From Nitrosopolaris sp035691865 (GTDB taxonomy: Archaea > Thermoproteota > Nitrososphaeria > Nitrososphaerales > Nitrososphaeraceae): a DNA stretch of 34,794 nucleotides. Location of the stretch: contig DASSIM010000004.1 of NCBI GenBank assembly GCA_035691865.1, positions 1 to 34,794 of the forward strand, written 5' to 3'. A program made the position numbers and the translations under genes. Shown piece after piece: positions 16,333-24,192 of the stretch (the stretch's first letter is position 1; every line of letters starts with the position of its first letter). The notes under the pieces were generated by a model. The model searched no databases. It saw nothing but the letters and a program-made list of their open reading frames with translations, and was not told the origin of the DNA.

Positions 16333-17451
16333 ATGGGAGCAGAATTCTATGGCGAATCATACAAAGGAAATGATGAACCTATATTTGGGGGCATACCAAC
16401 ATTTTTGAAACTACCTTGGCTTAGAAGTCATGAAGAATTGAAGAAAGTTAGGCCCGATGTGGCTATCATCGGAGAACCCTTTGACTTTGGTACTACGATA
16501 CGTCCTGGCGCAAGATATGGTCCAAGAGCCATTCGTGCTGCTTCCACAGTGCCTTCTCCGCCGTATGAACACTTCAACATTGAGACTGGTATGGATCCTT
16601 TCGGGGTTTTCAAAACTGCAGATTATGGTGATGTAGTTGTGTCACCTGGAGATGTCATAGAATCACTAAGAAGGATGACTGACAAGGTAAAAGAAGTACT
16701 TGATATCGATGGGCTTCCAGTCATTCTTGGTGGTGACCATTCAGTGACATTTGCAAACGTCAGAGCGTTTGCCAAGAAATACAAGAATATAGGGATGATT
16801 CATATCGACACCCATGCTGATTGTGCGCCGCAAGGACTATGCGGTTTCAAGTACGACCATGGAGCACACATCAGGAGAATTATGGAGCTAGGCTGCCTAA
16901 AAGGTAAGAACTACACTCTAATCGGTCCGCACGGATACTGGCCTGGACCAGACCTTTACAAATGGATGGCAGACCAAGACTTCCAATGGTTTACAATGTT
17001 AGATGTCGAAGAATTAGGAATTGACCAAATCGCAAAGGAAGCAGCTGATAGGGCCAACGATAATGTTGATGCAGTCTATATCAGCTGGGACATTGATACA
17101 TTTGATCCGGCATACGCGCCAGGGACTGGGGAACCAGAACCTAACGGGTTAACATCAAGGGAAGGTATGAGACTGATGCGTCTGTTATCAACATCATTTG
17201 ATCCAGATAGGTTTGCGTTCGACCTCGTAGAAGTCGCACCAAATTACGATGTAAGCGATCAAAATTCGTACAACGGCGGAATTACGTCGGGATTAGCGAA
17301 CAGGCTAATTACAGAGCTTCTCGCAGGATTGGCATTAACAAAGAAAGGAGAGAGTCAGGGCAATCCAGTCAGACCAAATCTCTATAGAGGTACTGGACAT
17401 ACTTATGACTTTGGCAAGCCTAGAGCTAAGGCACCGAAGAGAAACCGATGA
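16333..17451 (+). CDS. Agmatinase-family ureohydrolase
   Basis: 372-residue binuclear-metal ureohydrolase, which cleaves a guanidino compound to urea plus an amine. All metal ligands are visible: GGDHS (His136), IDTHAD (Asp159, His161, Asp163), and SWDIDTFDPA (Asp253, Asp255). The substrate-side segment DHGAH (175-179) and FDLVEVAP (Glu300) are present. It is longer than typical agmatinases (about 300) owing to an N-terminal extension (EFYGESYKGNDEPIFGG...), a Trp-rich insertion near 195-220 and a basic C-terminal tail. Length and the loop GTGEPEPNG resemble the broader agmatinase/guanidine-hydrolase group, so agmatine, guanidinobutyrate or guanidine are all possible. The metal may be Mn2+ or, as in guanidine hydrolases, Ni2+. 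Overlaps the UreA-like gene by ATGA. Confidence 0.9.
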   Translation: MGAEFYGESYKGNDEPIFGGIPTFLKLPWLRSHEELKKVRPDVAIIGEPFDFGTTIRPGARYGPRAIRAASTVPSPPYEHFNIETGMDPFGVFKTADYGDVVVSPGDVIESLRRMTDKVKEVLDIDGLPVILGGDHSVTFANVRAFAKKYKNIGMIHIDTHADCAPQGLCGFKYDHGAHIRRIMELGCLKGKNYTLIGPHGYWPGPDLYKWMADQDFQWFTMLDVEELGIDQIAKEAADRANDNVDAVYISWDIDTFDPAYAPGTGEPEPNGLTSREGMRLMRLLSTSFDPDRFAFDLVEVAPNYDVSDQNSYNGGITSGLANRLITELLAGLALTKKGESQGNPVRPNLYRGTGHTYDFGKPRAKAPKRNR

Positions 17452-17840
17452 TCCTAATTAAAGCACAAGTAAAGGGAGAACCAGATGTCCCTCTTTTTAG
17501 TAGAGTCTATGAATACCGCGATAAATTCGATGAACAAATATTTTTTGACTCGCTAGAAAAAATCAAAAATAAACTCGCAAAGAATATGAGAATTAACACG
17601 AACGAATCGCTAATATTTTATTGTGGGTATATTGTTGACCAATTGCGTGCCCACATATCAATTGAAAGTATTGAGAAAAACGCAGCAAAGTTACTATTAC
17701 CAAATAATGTCATGATAGGAGTACCCGAAACCCTAAAAAGAATTTCCTTCGAATTAGTTCTTGATAATTTTCCAAAAAAGAAATTATCTTTTCATAATCC
17801 TATCCCGACCACCAGCTTTTCCATGGCAGTCGATCGATAA
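17448..17840 (+). CDS. UreA-like protein (urease gamma subunit homologue), coupled to ureohydrolase
   Basis: 130 residues. The first 34 have no counterpart. Residues 35-119 follow the urease gamma subunit: KNKLAKNMRINTNESLIFYC matches the ...RRLARGLKLNYPESVALIS helix, IEKNAAKLLLPNNVMIGVPE (75-94) matches SLMEEGRHVLTREQVMEGVPE, and NFPKKKLSFHNPI (107-119) matches TFPDGSKLVTVHNPI, with a single one-residue gap overall. UreA is a non-catalytic structural subunit that packs against UreC. Here it is separated from any ureB/ureC and starts inside the ureohydrolase stop codon (ATGA), so the two are translationally coupled. Probable roles: subunit or stabiliser of the ureohydrolase, or an adaptor to urease. 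Homology read by eye but across the whole domain. Confidence 0.8.
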   Translation: MILIKAQVKGEPDVPLFSRVYEYRDKFDEQIFFDSLEKIKNKLAKNMRINTNESLIFYCGYIVDQLRAHISIESIEKNAAKLLLPNNVMIGVPETLKRISFELVLDNFPKKKLSFHNPIPTTSFSMAVDR

Positions 17841-17982
17841 TATGACGGGCATGACGGATTCGTCTGCTATCAGATAAATTTCGAAAGGTTAATTTTTTAT
17901 AGAAACATGTAGTCTCAATTCGACATCACCAAGATCAGCTGTTTGAGCACCTGGTATCTCCTCGTTGTGTTGGCTTCCACTC

Positions 17983-19707
17983 CTAGTAGAAGTGATGCGC
18001 CGGTCGTTGTCGCTTCCCTAACTTGTCAAAATGGTGATCATGTTTTCCTTCCCCTCCTGCATGTGAGTGCTGAATCCCGTTTGCATGAGTGTGAGTATAC
18101 ATAGCAGGTTTAGCCATTAGCACATCGTCGACCCTGATCAACAGAGTGGTCACCTCGACAGCTGTTTTGAAGATCTGTTCCTTAACTATTGATGGTTCTA
18201 TGACATTTTGAGAATAAATTTCTGCCACCTTCCTTTCTACTGCGTCGATCCCAATCCAGCGGACGATTTTCCTATTGGAAGTTGAAATGCTATGCTGCTT
18301 TTGTCTTGATCTCAACTGAGCGATAGTATCAACGGTATCCATACCTGCATTTCTGGCTAAAGTCAACGGAATTTCTTCTAGTGCTGAAGCAAATTTCTGA
18401 AGTACGATCTGCCTCCTCCCTCTAATAGAAATAGCCTTTTTTCTAACACAGGTTGCAATAAGCATTTCTGTGGATCCACCGCCGCCGACAATAGATGGCT
18501 CAACAATAAAATTCCTAATGACTGCGATTGCATCTAATATTGAGCGGTGATATTCATCGAGTAGCCTCTTTGAACCTGCTCTGAGTAGGATGGTCACAGA
18601 TCTGGGGTTTTTGCAACCCTCGACAAACACCATCTTATCACCTCCTACAAATTTTTCGTAAACGCTCTCAGCAAATCCAAGGCATTCAGGGCGTATAACG
18701 TTACTGCTGAGGTCTCTGATCACCTCTGCATTAGTCGCCTTTTTAAGCCAGTCCATGTCGTTTTCCCTTACTCGTCTGATCGAAATTATACCTGCTTTAG
18801 ATAGATAGTTCTGTGCAGAAGCGTTGATTCCTTTTTGCGAAATTAGAACGGTAGCTCCAGAATCGATAATTCGCTGAACTTTTAAGCTCGTCGAAAGGAC
18901 CTCCTTGTCAAGATATGATCGGATTTGATATGGCGATGTAATATTGATCTCGGCGTCGGTCCTCGTTCGTTTGCTTTCTAATTCCTCGTCTATGAGGAGA
19001 ATCCTCGCGTTCTCAAGTGACCTGGGCATTGCAGGGTTATCTATTGTTTTGTCAATTACGACACCTTTCACAACCCTGGTGTCTGAAGTATTACCAGTTT
19101 TTTCTTCTATTTTTATGTTATCAGCTTCGATCCTTCTGTTTGCAAAATCAGCTACTGCATATACGGCATCTACTACCAGTTCTGCAGCCATATTTTCCTC
19201 GAACGTAGTGTAAGATATCATCTTTGGTCTCAAACAAGTAGAGGCAAGTCCTTGTATCATCTCTCTGTTGTAGTTCGTGAATCTACTTGCTATATTTCGC
19301 AAGCATTCTAGACAAATTTCTAACCCGGCAAGGTAGCCCTCTATGATAGTCGTCGGCGCAATGCCCATATCAAGTAATTCCTCAGCCCTCTCAACAAGTG
19401 CTCCCGCGAAAACTACCACAGATGTTGTGCCATCTCCTACTTCATTGTCTAGTGTATTTGAAGCTTCAATCAGGACTTTGGCAGCTGGATGTTCCACATC
19501 AATTTTCCGTAATAACATTGCGCCATCCTTCGTGACCGTAACTTCCCCTAAAATATCAATAAACATTTTTTCCATTCCTCGCGGGCCTAGAAGATTTTTC
19601 ACAAGATCTGCAATCAACCTGGCAGCAAGCAGATTGTACCTTCGAGATTGTTTTCCCTGAGCCCGCTTTACGCCCTGACCAAATAATTGTCCTGTAATGT
19701 TATTCAT
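17983..19707 (-). CDS. Thermosome (group II chaperonin) subunit with His-rich C-terminus
   Basis: ATP-dependent protein-folding chaperonin subunit, 574 residues from ATG 19707. A TTG start 11 codons earlier is unlikely, because a TTAATATAA TATA box (19750-19741) lies directly on top of it and places the transcription start near 19720. Group II signatures: NLLGPRGMEKM, VTVTKDGAMLLRKI, EHPAAKVLIEAS, EVGDGTTSVVV (with the catalytic Asp of GDGTT), IVGGGGSTEM, and a terminal LLIRVDDVLMAK. Apical domain residues are divergent and several normally invariant positions differ, indicating a specialised paralogue. The tail, instead of a Gly-Met repeat, is histidine-rich (THTHANGIQHSHAGGEGKHD, then HHF...PAHHFY) with about ten His, likely to bind metal. 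Convergent with the UreA-like gene. Confidence 0.93.
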   Translation of the reverse strand: MNNITGQLFGQGVKRAQGKQSRRYNLLAARLIADLVKNLLGPRGMEKMFIDILGEVTVTKDGAMLLRKIDVEHPAAKVLIEASNTLDNEVGDGTTSVVVFAGALVERAEELLDMGIAPTTIIEGYLAGLEICLECLRNIASRFTNYNREMIQGLASTCLRPKMISYTTFEENMAAELVVDAVYAVADFANRRIEADNIKIEEKTGNTSDTRVVKGVVIDKTIDNPAMPRSLENARILLIDEELESKRTRTDAEINITSPYQIRSYLDKEVLSTSLKVQRIIDSGATVLISQKGINASAQNYLSKAGIISIRRVRENDMDWLKKATNAEVIRDLSSNVIRPECLGFAESVYEKFVGGDKMVFVEGCKNPRSVTILLRAGSKRLLDEYHRSILDAIAVIRNFIVEPSIVGGGGSTEMLIATCVRKKAISIRGRRQIVLQKFASALEEIPLTLARNAGMDTVDTIAQLRSRQKQHSISTSNRKIVRWIGIDAVERKVAEIYSQNVIEPSIVKEQIFKTAVEVTTLLIRVDDVLMAKPAMYTHTHANGIQHSHAGGEGKHDHHFDKLGKRQRPAHHFY

Positions 19708-19740
19708 GATTTCCAGTAGAGAATAGGATCGGTTTTGCAA

Positions 19741-19750
19741 TTATATTAAC
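19741..19750 (-). promoter_or_regulatory. TATA box of the thermosome gene
   Basis: GTTAATATAA read on the minus strand, about 38 bp before the ATG at 19707, predicting a leader of roughly 13 nt. It decides between the ATG and the upstream TTG start. Confidence 0.5.
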
Positions 19751-19989
19751 ATGATTGCCACAAGTCAAGTCGCCGGACGTAGTGAAACTAGCACATCCAT
19801 AGAAACCGTTTCCAGTGAGCAGTTCCAGAAAGACAAGCAAAAAATATATGGTACATAATTGTCGATTGCCAAAAATCGGGATTTATCCTATATTTATACA
19901 GTTATGTTGTCCAATTCTCTTTTTGTAGCTATACAGCGGTAAGCAGCCAATAATTTTTTATAGTCACCGGTAGTCATATTCCATCAGCA

Positions 19990-20244
19990 ATGGCTTCAGT
20001 GAATACAAACGAAGACGTTGAAACAGTTGCCAAGAAAGCAGTGGAAGCGCTGTATGGGACCAATATCAAAGACTTTAAAGTGAGAGTCATATTCCCTTTT
20101 CCATCCGAGCACAAAAGAGATTCGTGGGACGTCCAAGTGATTTTTTTGTCAAATGGTGTTCAATATACCGTCGATCTTATGATAGATGAAAAAAACGGAC
20201 AGGTCACTAATGCGAGGCTGATTGACAAAATGACTCCGGTTTAG
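19990..20244 (+). CDS. Small conserved-looking hypothetical protein
   Basis: 84 residues from ATG 19990. The N-terminal helix (NEDVETVAKKAVEALYG) is followed by three strands (FKVRVIFPFPSEH, SWDVQVIFLSNGVQYTVDLM, IDEKNGQVTNARLIDKM). The helix-then-strands order with a terminal D-x-K-N-G-x-V turn recalls PepSY-like folds, but that is a topology guess only. No signal peptide, TM segment or Cys. Divergent from the thermosome gene with 280 bp between; an AT-rich TTTTTTATAG element at about 19955-19965 gives near-leaderless spacing. Function unknown. Confidence 0.7.
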   Translation: MASVNTNEDVETVAKKAVEALYGTNIKDFKVRVIFPFPSEHKRDSWDVQVIFLSNGVQYTVDLMIDEKNGQVTNARLIDKMTPV

Positions 20245-20728
20245 CTTTGTTTGTTGAACTCCAAAAATCTCGACAACAGCAGGAAAACAGGGCTATGAAG
20301 GCTGAGCTGCCTTCAAGGGTATCTTGTGAGAGGCATGCGGGGCTTTACATAGTCAGCTCTGGATCTAGTTTGTGTAAGGCGAACGCTCGTTCTAGGATTT
20401 CAGTTCAGACAGGATCGGAGCACTAACAATTGCAGGGTAATTTTGTAATTGTGCAAATATAACGCACAACAACTATTTGCTAATCAGAAGTACAAGTGAA
20501 CGCGAGATCTACATACATGTCATGGACCCAATACCCGGATGATCTCTGCGATCAGATTCTAAAAATGGACCACTCATTTCACAGGTATCTCCGACATAAT
20601 GGGAAAAAAGATTACGACTGCATACCGAAGGAGATCTGAATATTTATTGAATCTGACAGATCAACAACTGTATTAAGTAAGACGGCTAGGAGTGACCTGC
20701 AGTTGCCACGTGAACTATCTGCATAGAT
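20245..20728. other. Intergenic stretch, nothing recognised
   Basis: Nearly 0.5 kb without a convincing frame, tRNA-like fold or long repeat on either strand. Confidence 0.4.
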
Positions 20729-21142
20729 CTAACGCAACTTTTCCAGCTCACTGTCATGACGATAATTTTCAGGGTCAAGTCTGAAGCCTTGTGTGTACTC
20801 GTATGGAACATCACTTAGTTTCAAATAATATTCTAAGTTTCTTCTCTTAAGCTGTTTTGAAAGCCAGAGCACAAATTGCTGTTCAACCATATTTCCTTCT
20901 TCTTTTCGTATGTCGGGATGGACCTCAAGTAGGCGTTCCACAAACTCAGGTTCGAAAAAAAGTTGAAAGAAATCCCAGCCAAGCGCACTACCATTAGAGG
21001 AGCATTCGCAATTACTTCTCGTGTGCACCCCCCACTCCAGCTCTCCAATATAGCCCAATATCTTTTCCCTTTCTTTATCAAATTTTATACATGAACCAGA
21101 AATCACTATCCTTGGGGGTTTCAGAGATCGTATTCTCTTCAT
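20729..21142 (-). CDS. Hypothetical protein, 137 aa
   Basis: Unrecognised soluble protein. It begins with a basic segment (MKRIRSLKPPRIVISGSC), has a central acidic and aromatic part (WDFFQLFFEPEFVERLLEVHP) and ends in charged helices (EQQFVLWLSKQLKRRNLEYYL). Three cysteines lie in the first half (CI, CEC spaced by 27 residues), insufficient for a defined metal site. ATG start 21142; no neighbour within 250 bp upstream. Coding composition looks good; function unknown. Confidence 0.6.
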   Translation of the reverse strand: MKRIRSLKPPRIVISGSCIKFDKEREKILGYIGELEWGVHTRSNCECSSNGSALGWDFFQLFFEPEFVERLLEVHPDIRKEEGNMVEQQFVLWLSKQLKRRNLEYYLKLSDVPYEYTQGFRLDPENYRHDSELEKLR

Positions 21143-21393
21143 TTCACCAGTCCTCTCCCTAGATTGTATATAGAGGTCATCAGCATCAGATTAGCGTCGC
21201 GGGATATTTTTGTCATATGACATTTAGTGGATCCTAACTTATATAACTGTAATAGTAACTTGGGACGTACAAATTCCAGGTTGATAGTTGGCAATGCACT
21301 GCTAACTTTAAGTATAAGATTATCAACCCCAAGTTAGGTATTGGTTAAGTCGAAAATCGGGGACTGATTCCTTGCTATACTTTCAATTAAGAT

Positions 21394-21684
21394 TCAGGTG
21401 ATTAGAGTAACGGAAAAATGAGCGTTGCCAAGCGCCATAGTTGTTGCGATTTTGCTGTCCATGTGTAAACTAAATGGTAGCTCAATTTGTGTGGGAGACA
21501 CCAAGCGAGACACATATTTCAGTGATTCAATTGATTTTTTATTTTGAAATAGCGTTTGGATAGAGACAATCCCTTCAGTGCTCATGGCATGACTGAAGAC
21601 GAATACATCTGTGCTGTTAGTCTGAATCCGCCCGTCATAACTACGGTTTATGACACGCAGGTCATTAACTACAGCTAGAACCAT
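21394..21684 (-). CDS. Hypothetical protein, 96 aa
   Basis: From ATG 21684 the protein begins MVLAVVNDLRVINRSYDGRI and reads as alternating strands and one helix, ending MDSKIATTMALGNAHFSVTL. The ORF extends 13 codons upstream, but the aromatic-rich extension (MFFIWFYSLGWEG) overlaps what would be the ribosome-binding stretch GGGAAGGA just before 21684, so the shorter start is preferred. No signal peptide. Isolated between two non-coding stretches. I do not recognise the family. Confidence 0.55.
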   Translation of the reverse strand: MVLAVVNDLRVINRSYDGRIQTNSTDVFVFSHAMSTEGIVSIQTLFQNKKSIESLKYVSRLVSPTQIELPFSLHMDSKIATTMALGNAHFSVTLIT

Positions 21685-22123
21685 TCCTTCCCAGCCAAGA
21701 GAATAAAACCAAATAAAGAACAATCAAGAGTGGATTGGGAAGTTGCATTAAGGTAGTGAGACGCCAAGTCAAAGGGAAAAACAATTTGTTTTTGTGAAAC
21801 ACTACCTCTTCTTAAGTAGGGTTCAAACAAGAAATCGCAATGTTAAAAATGCCTGAATTCATCAGAGTATGGGTGGTAGTACTAGTATCTGCAAATCCCA
21901 AGATAATGTGGATACTTGAGAAGGACTATAATCTGGCAGCGTGCAGCTATATTTTCCTGCAAAATCTCACGGATATAACCATAAATGTATAGTGTCGGTT
22001 AAACATATGTTTCAGCTATTCAGTAATCTTTTATTTATCTTATGCAGATATTGTGATTCTCGAATAATATTGTAATGTATATATCTTATAATGCTGGTAG
22101 GTGCAAGTGGCGGAGAGCACAAT
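21685..22123. other. Intergenic stretch with nested inverted repeats
   Basis: No supported gene. AGGTAGTG (21751-21758) and CACTACCT (21800-21807) are exact inverted repeats, and between them AAAAACAATTTGTTTTT (21777-21793) is itself almost palindromic. A TATA-like TATATATCTTATAA at about 22077-22090 serves the downstream PsbP-like gene. Confidence 0.45.
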
Positions 22124-22759
22124 ATGAAAGACCATGTCAGAGCATCGTCAGATTCTATGACTCTACTCATTTTGTTGCTACTATTGTCATTCTCTGCAAT
22201 GCTCTCCATCCCAGAACATGAACTAGCAACATCCCAAACAAAAACCATTCTAACAACAATGGCACTAGCAAGCAATGTATTGACATATGTGAGTCACAAT
22301 TACGGATTTAGTATGCAATATCCGGCAAGTTGGCAAAAGGTAGAATTTAACAGCGGAATTTCAGAAGGTTCACGGAACATGGTTGCTAATTTTCTTTCAC
22401 CACTCGAAGGCCCTTCCGACACTTTCAGAGAGTATCTTATAATTCAAACAGCGAATATGACTTCTCGAGATTTACCCCTAAAAACATTTATCCGTGAACA
22501 AATTACTTTTTTAAAGGACTCTTTCCCAGATTTTAACATTCTTGAATCAAATCAAAGTACAACTAATACAAGTCGTATTGCATACGAGGTTGTCTATACT
22601 TACAGCGATCCCCTCATAGGAAAATCAAAGGCGATGGAAACTTGGATCGTAAACGGCGGGATAGCATATATCCTTTCATTTCATGCAGATTCAGCAAAAT
22701 ACTCGAAATATTTGCCAACTATACGAAAAATGATTGATTCATTCTTGACACTAAAATAA
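22124..22759 (+). CDS. Secreted PsbP-like protein
   Basis: Exported protein of about 211 residues from ATG 22124; an upstream in-frame ATG at 22091 sits within 15 bp of the TATA-like element and is less likely. A leader with a polar start and the hydrophobic core LLILLLLLSFSAMLSI forms a signal peptide or anchor. The mature part opens with YVSHNYGFSMQYPASWQKVE, the hallmark of PsbP-like domains, and continues SPLEGPSDTFREYLIIQTAN, YEVVYTYSDP, AMETWIVNGGIAYILSFHAD and a terminal KMIDSFLTL, all in the order of that fold. In archaea these are extracytoplasmic proteins with unknown ligands, unrelated in function to photosystem II. Family call good. Confidence 0.8.
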   Translation: MKDHVRASSDSMTLLILLLLLSFSAMLSIPEHELATSQTKTILTTMALASNVLTYVSHNYGFSMQYPASWQKVEFNSGISEGSRNMVANFLSPLEGPSDTFREYLIIQTANMTSRDLPLKTFIREQITFLKDSFPDFNILESNQSTTNTSRIAYEVVYTYSDPLIGKSKAMETWIVNGGIAYILSFHADSAKYSKYLPTIRKMIDSFLTLK

Positions 22760-22956
22760 GCATGACTGCAAACAAATTGTGGCGATATTTCTGTATCCGA
22801 TATTTTGGAAATTTGTCTTCCGTCAAAGCTAATCTTGATTCTACAAGTGTAAACGAGGAAGATGATCGTAAGGGGAAACAGTTAGGTCGTATTCGTCTGG
22901 CGCTAAACTTAGTCAAAATACTCTTTCAAAGATCAGCACTTCTAAAATTCAAACTA

Positions 22957-23280
22957 TCACCACCATTTTGTTGTATTCTGAGTGGGCACAAAATGTTCCT
23001 TGATTTCGTCCAACCTTTTCAGCGATCCTTCATTCTTTAGAAGAGTCGAAAACGAGGAATGAGTTCGAATTTTTTGCAAAAGCAAAAGGACTTGCTCGCT
23101 CGTCACTCCATGTTTTATATCATAGTCTATTTGCCTACAAACGATTGATATCCTAGCATACCGCTTGTGCTGTTTCTTCTCCCACATAGAGGCGGTCTCT
23201 GATAATCCAGTCACATATTTTACAACCGTTTTTTCCATATGTTCGACATGCCATTCTCTCATAGGGAAATTATTTTGCAT
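22957..23280 (-). CDS. Hypothetical helical protein, about 107 aa
   Basis: Basic, largely helical protein (ETASMWEKKQHKRYARISIV, GVTSEQVLLLLQKIRTH, LLKNEGSLKRLDEIKEHF). The start may be the ATG at 23280, or those 6 or 14 codons in. No cysteine motif, signal peptide or TM segment. A plus-strand frame (22762-23040) that begins just after the PsbP-like gene overlaps its 3' end; the minus frame has the better amino-acid make-up. Function unknown. Confidence 0.5.
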   Translation of the reverse strand: MQNNFPMREWHVEHMEKTVVKYVTGLSETASMWEKKQHKRYARISIVCRQIDYDIKHGVTSEQVLLLLQKIRTHSSFSTLLKNEGSLKRLDEIKEHFVPTQNTTKWW

Positions 23281-24192
23281 GAAAAAATCTCCTCACATTC
23301 ATTACACAAGATACACGAAACGAGTATATAATATAACCTAAAACTTACGATAAAATTTGGTTTATCCAATAGATTTATGCATGATTTTCTATTCCAGTTA
23401 ATCTGGGATTTGCTGAGTCCGTATTTGGAGGTTATTTCTTGGCCTCGATTCTGCATATCAAATAAGTAATGATGATAACGATTGTTGTTTGGTTGTATCG
23501 TCACCTTTTACTAAGCTTTACGACGGAATTCATCTAAAACTTTAATATTTTTCACAGCACTGACCTTCGGTTTCATAAAGAAATTTTAACCACCCTGCTT
23601 TGCTAAGGAACAATAATGATTCCCATGTGGAGAAATTGTCATCACTATTAGGGTTAGACTTAGAATGAATATTAATGGCATAATTCAATTCTGGAGTGTC
23701 AAATGCTAGTTCTGACAAGTCGCAGTATAAAGCTAGCAAAATATGACAGCATATATGATTTCCGCAATTAGTAAATTGTGCTAACTGGTGAACTTACATT
23801 GATAATGATTTTCATTCCAGACCACAGGAATAGACCAGCTTGAGTGCGAATTAGCCCACTTTGAATTCTTTCGCAATAAGAATCCGTTTGAAGTTAGAGT
23901 GATACATGCTACCACTATTTGCACATTCGGACGACATAACAGGCAGTGGCTACGTCACTTATCAATGTCGAATTAATGGTAAACGCTATCAAGATTATTT
24001 TCGCCCCTCCATCCAGGGAGCAGTATATTCTACGATATCTTTAAAGATACACAATCATGTGAGCTGTGTTAGCCTAGTCGAAATTCTGGAAATTACCTGC
24101 AGGACATCATTGTCCTTAGCGTCATTGTCTCTGAATTTCTTCTTGCAACTATTCCAAACAAAACATTATTTCTATGGATGGAGTCTTACCTT
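23281..24192. other. Long stretch without a supported gene
   Basis: About 0.9 kb. Minus frames at 23259-23504 and 23542-23739 and a plus frame at 23906-24214 lack motifs and promoters. I see no RNA gene or decayed gene that I can name. Confidence 0.4.

Noticed and set aside
22762..23040. 92-aa frame 2 bp after the PsbP-like gene
   Set aside because: It overlaps the better minus-strand gene at its 3' end and becomes Cys/Phe-rich there, like an antisense translation.
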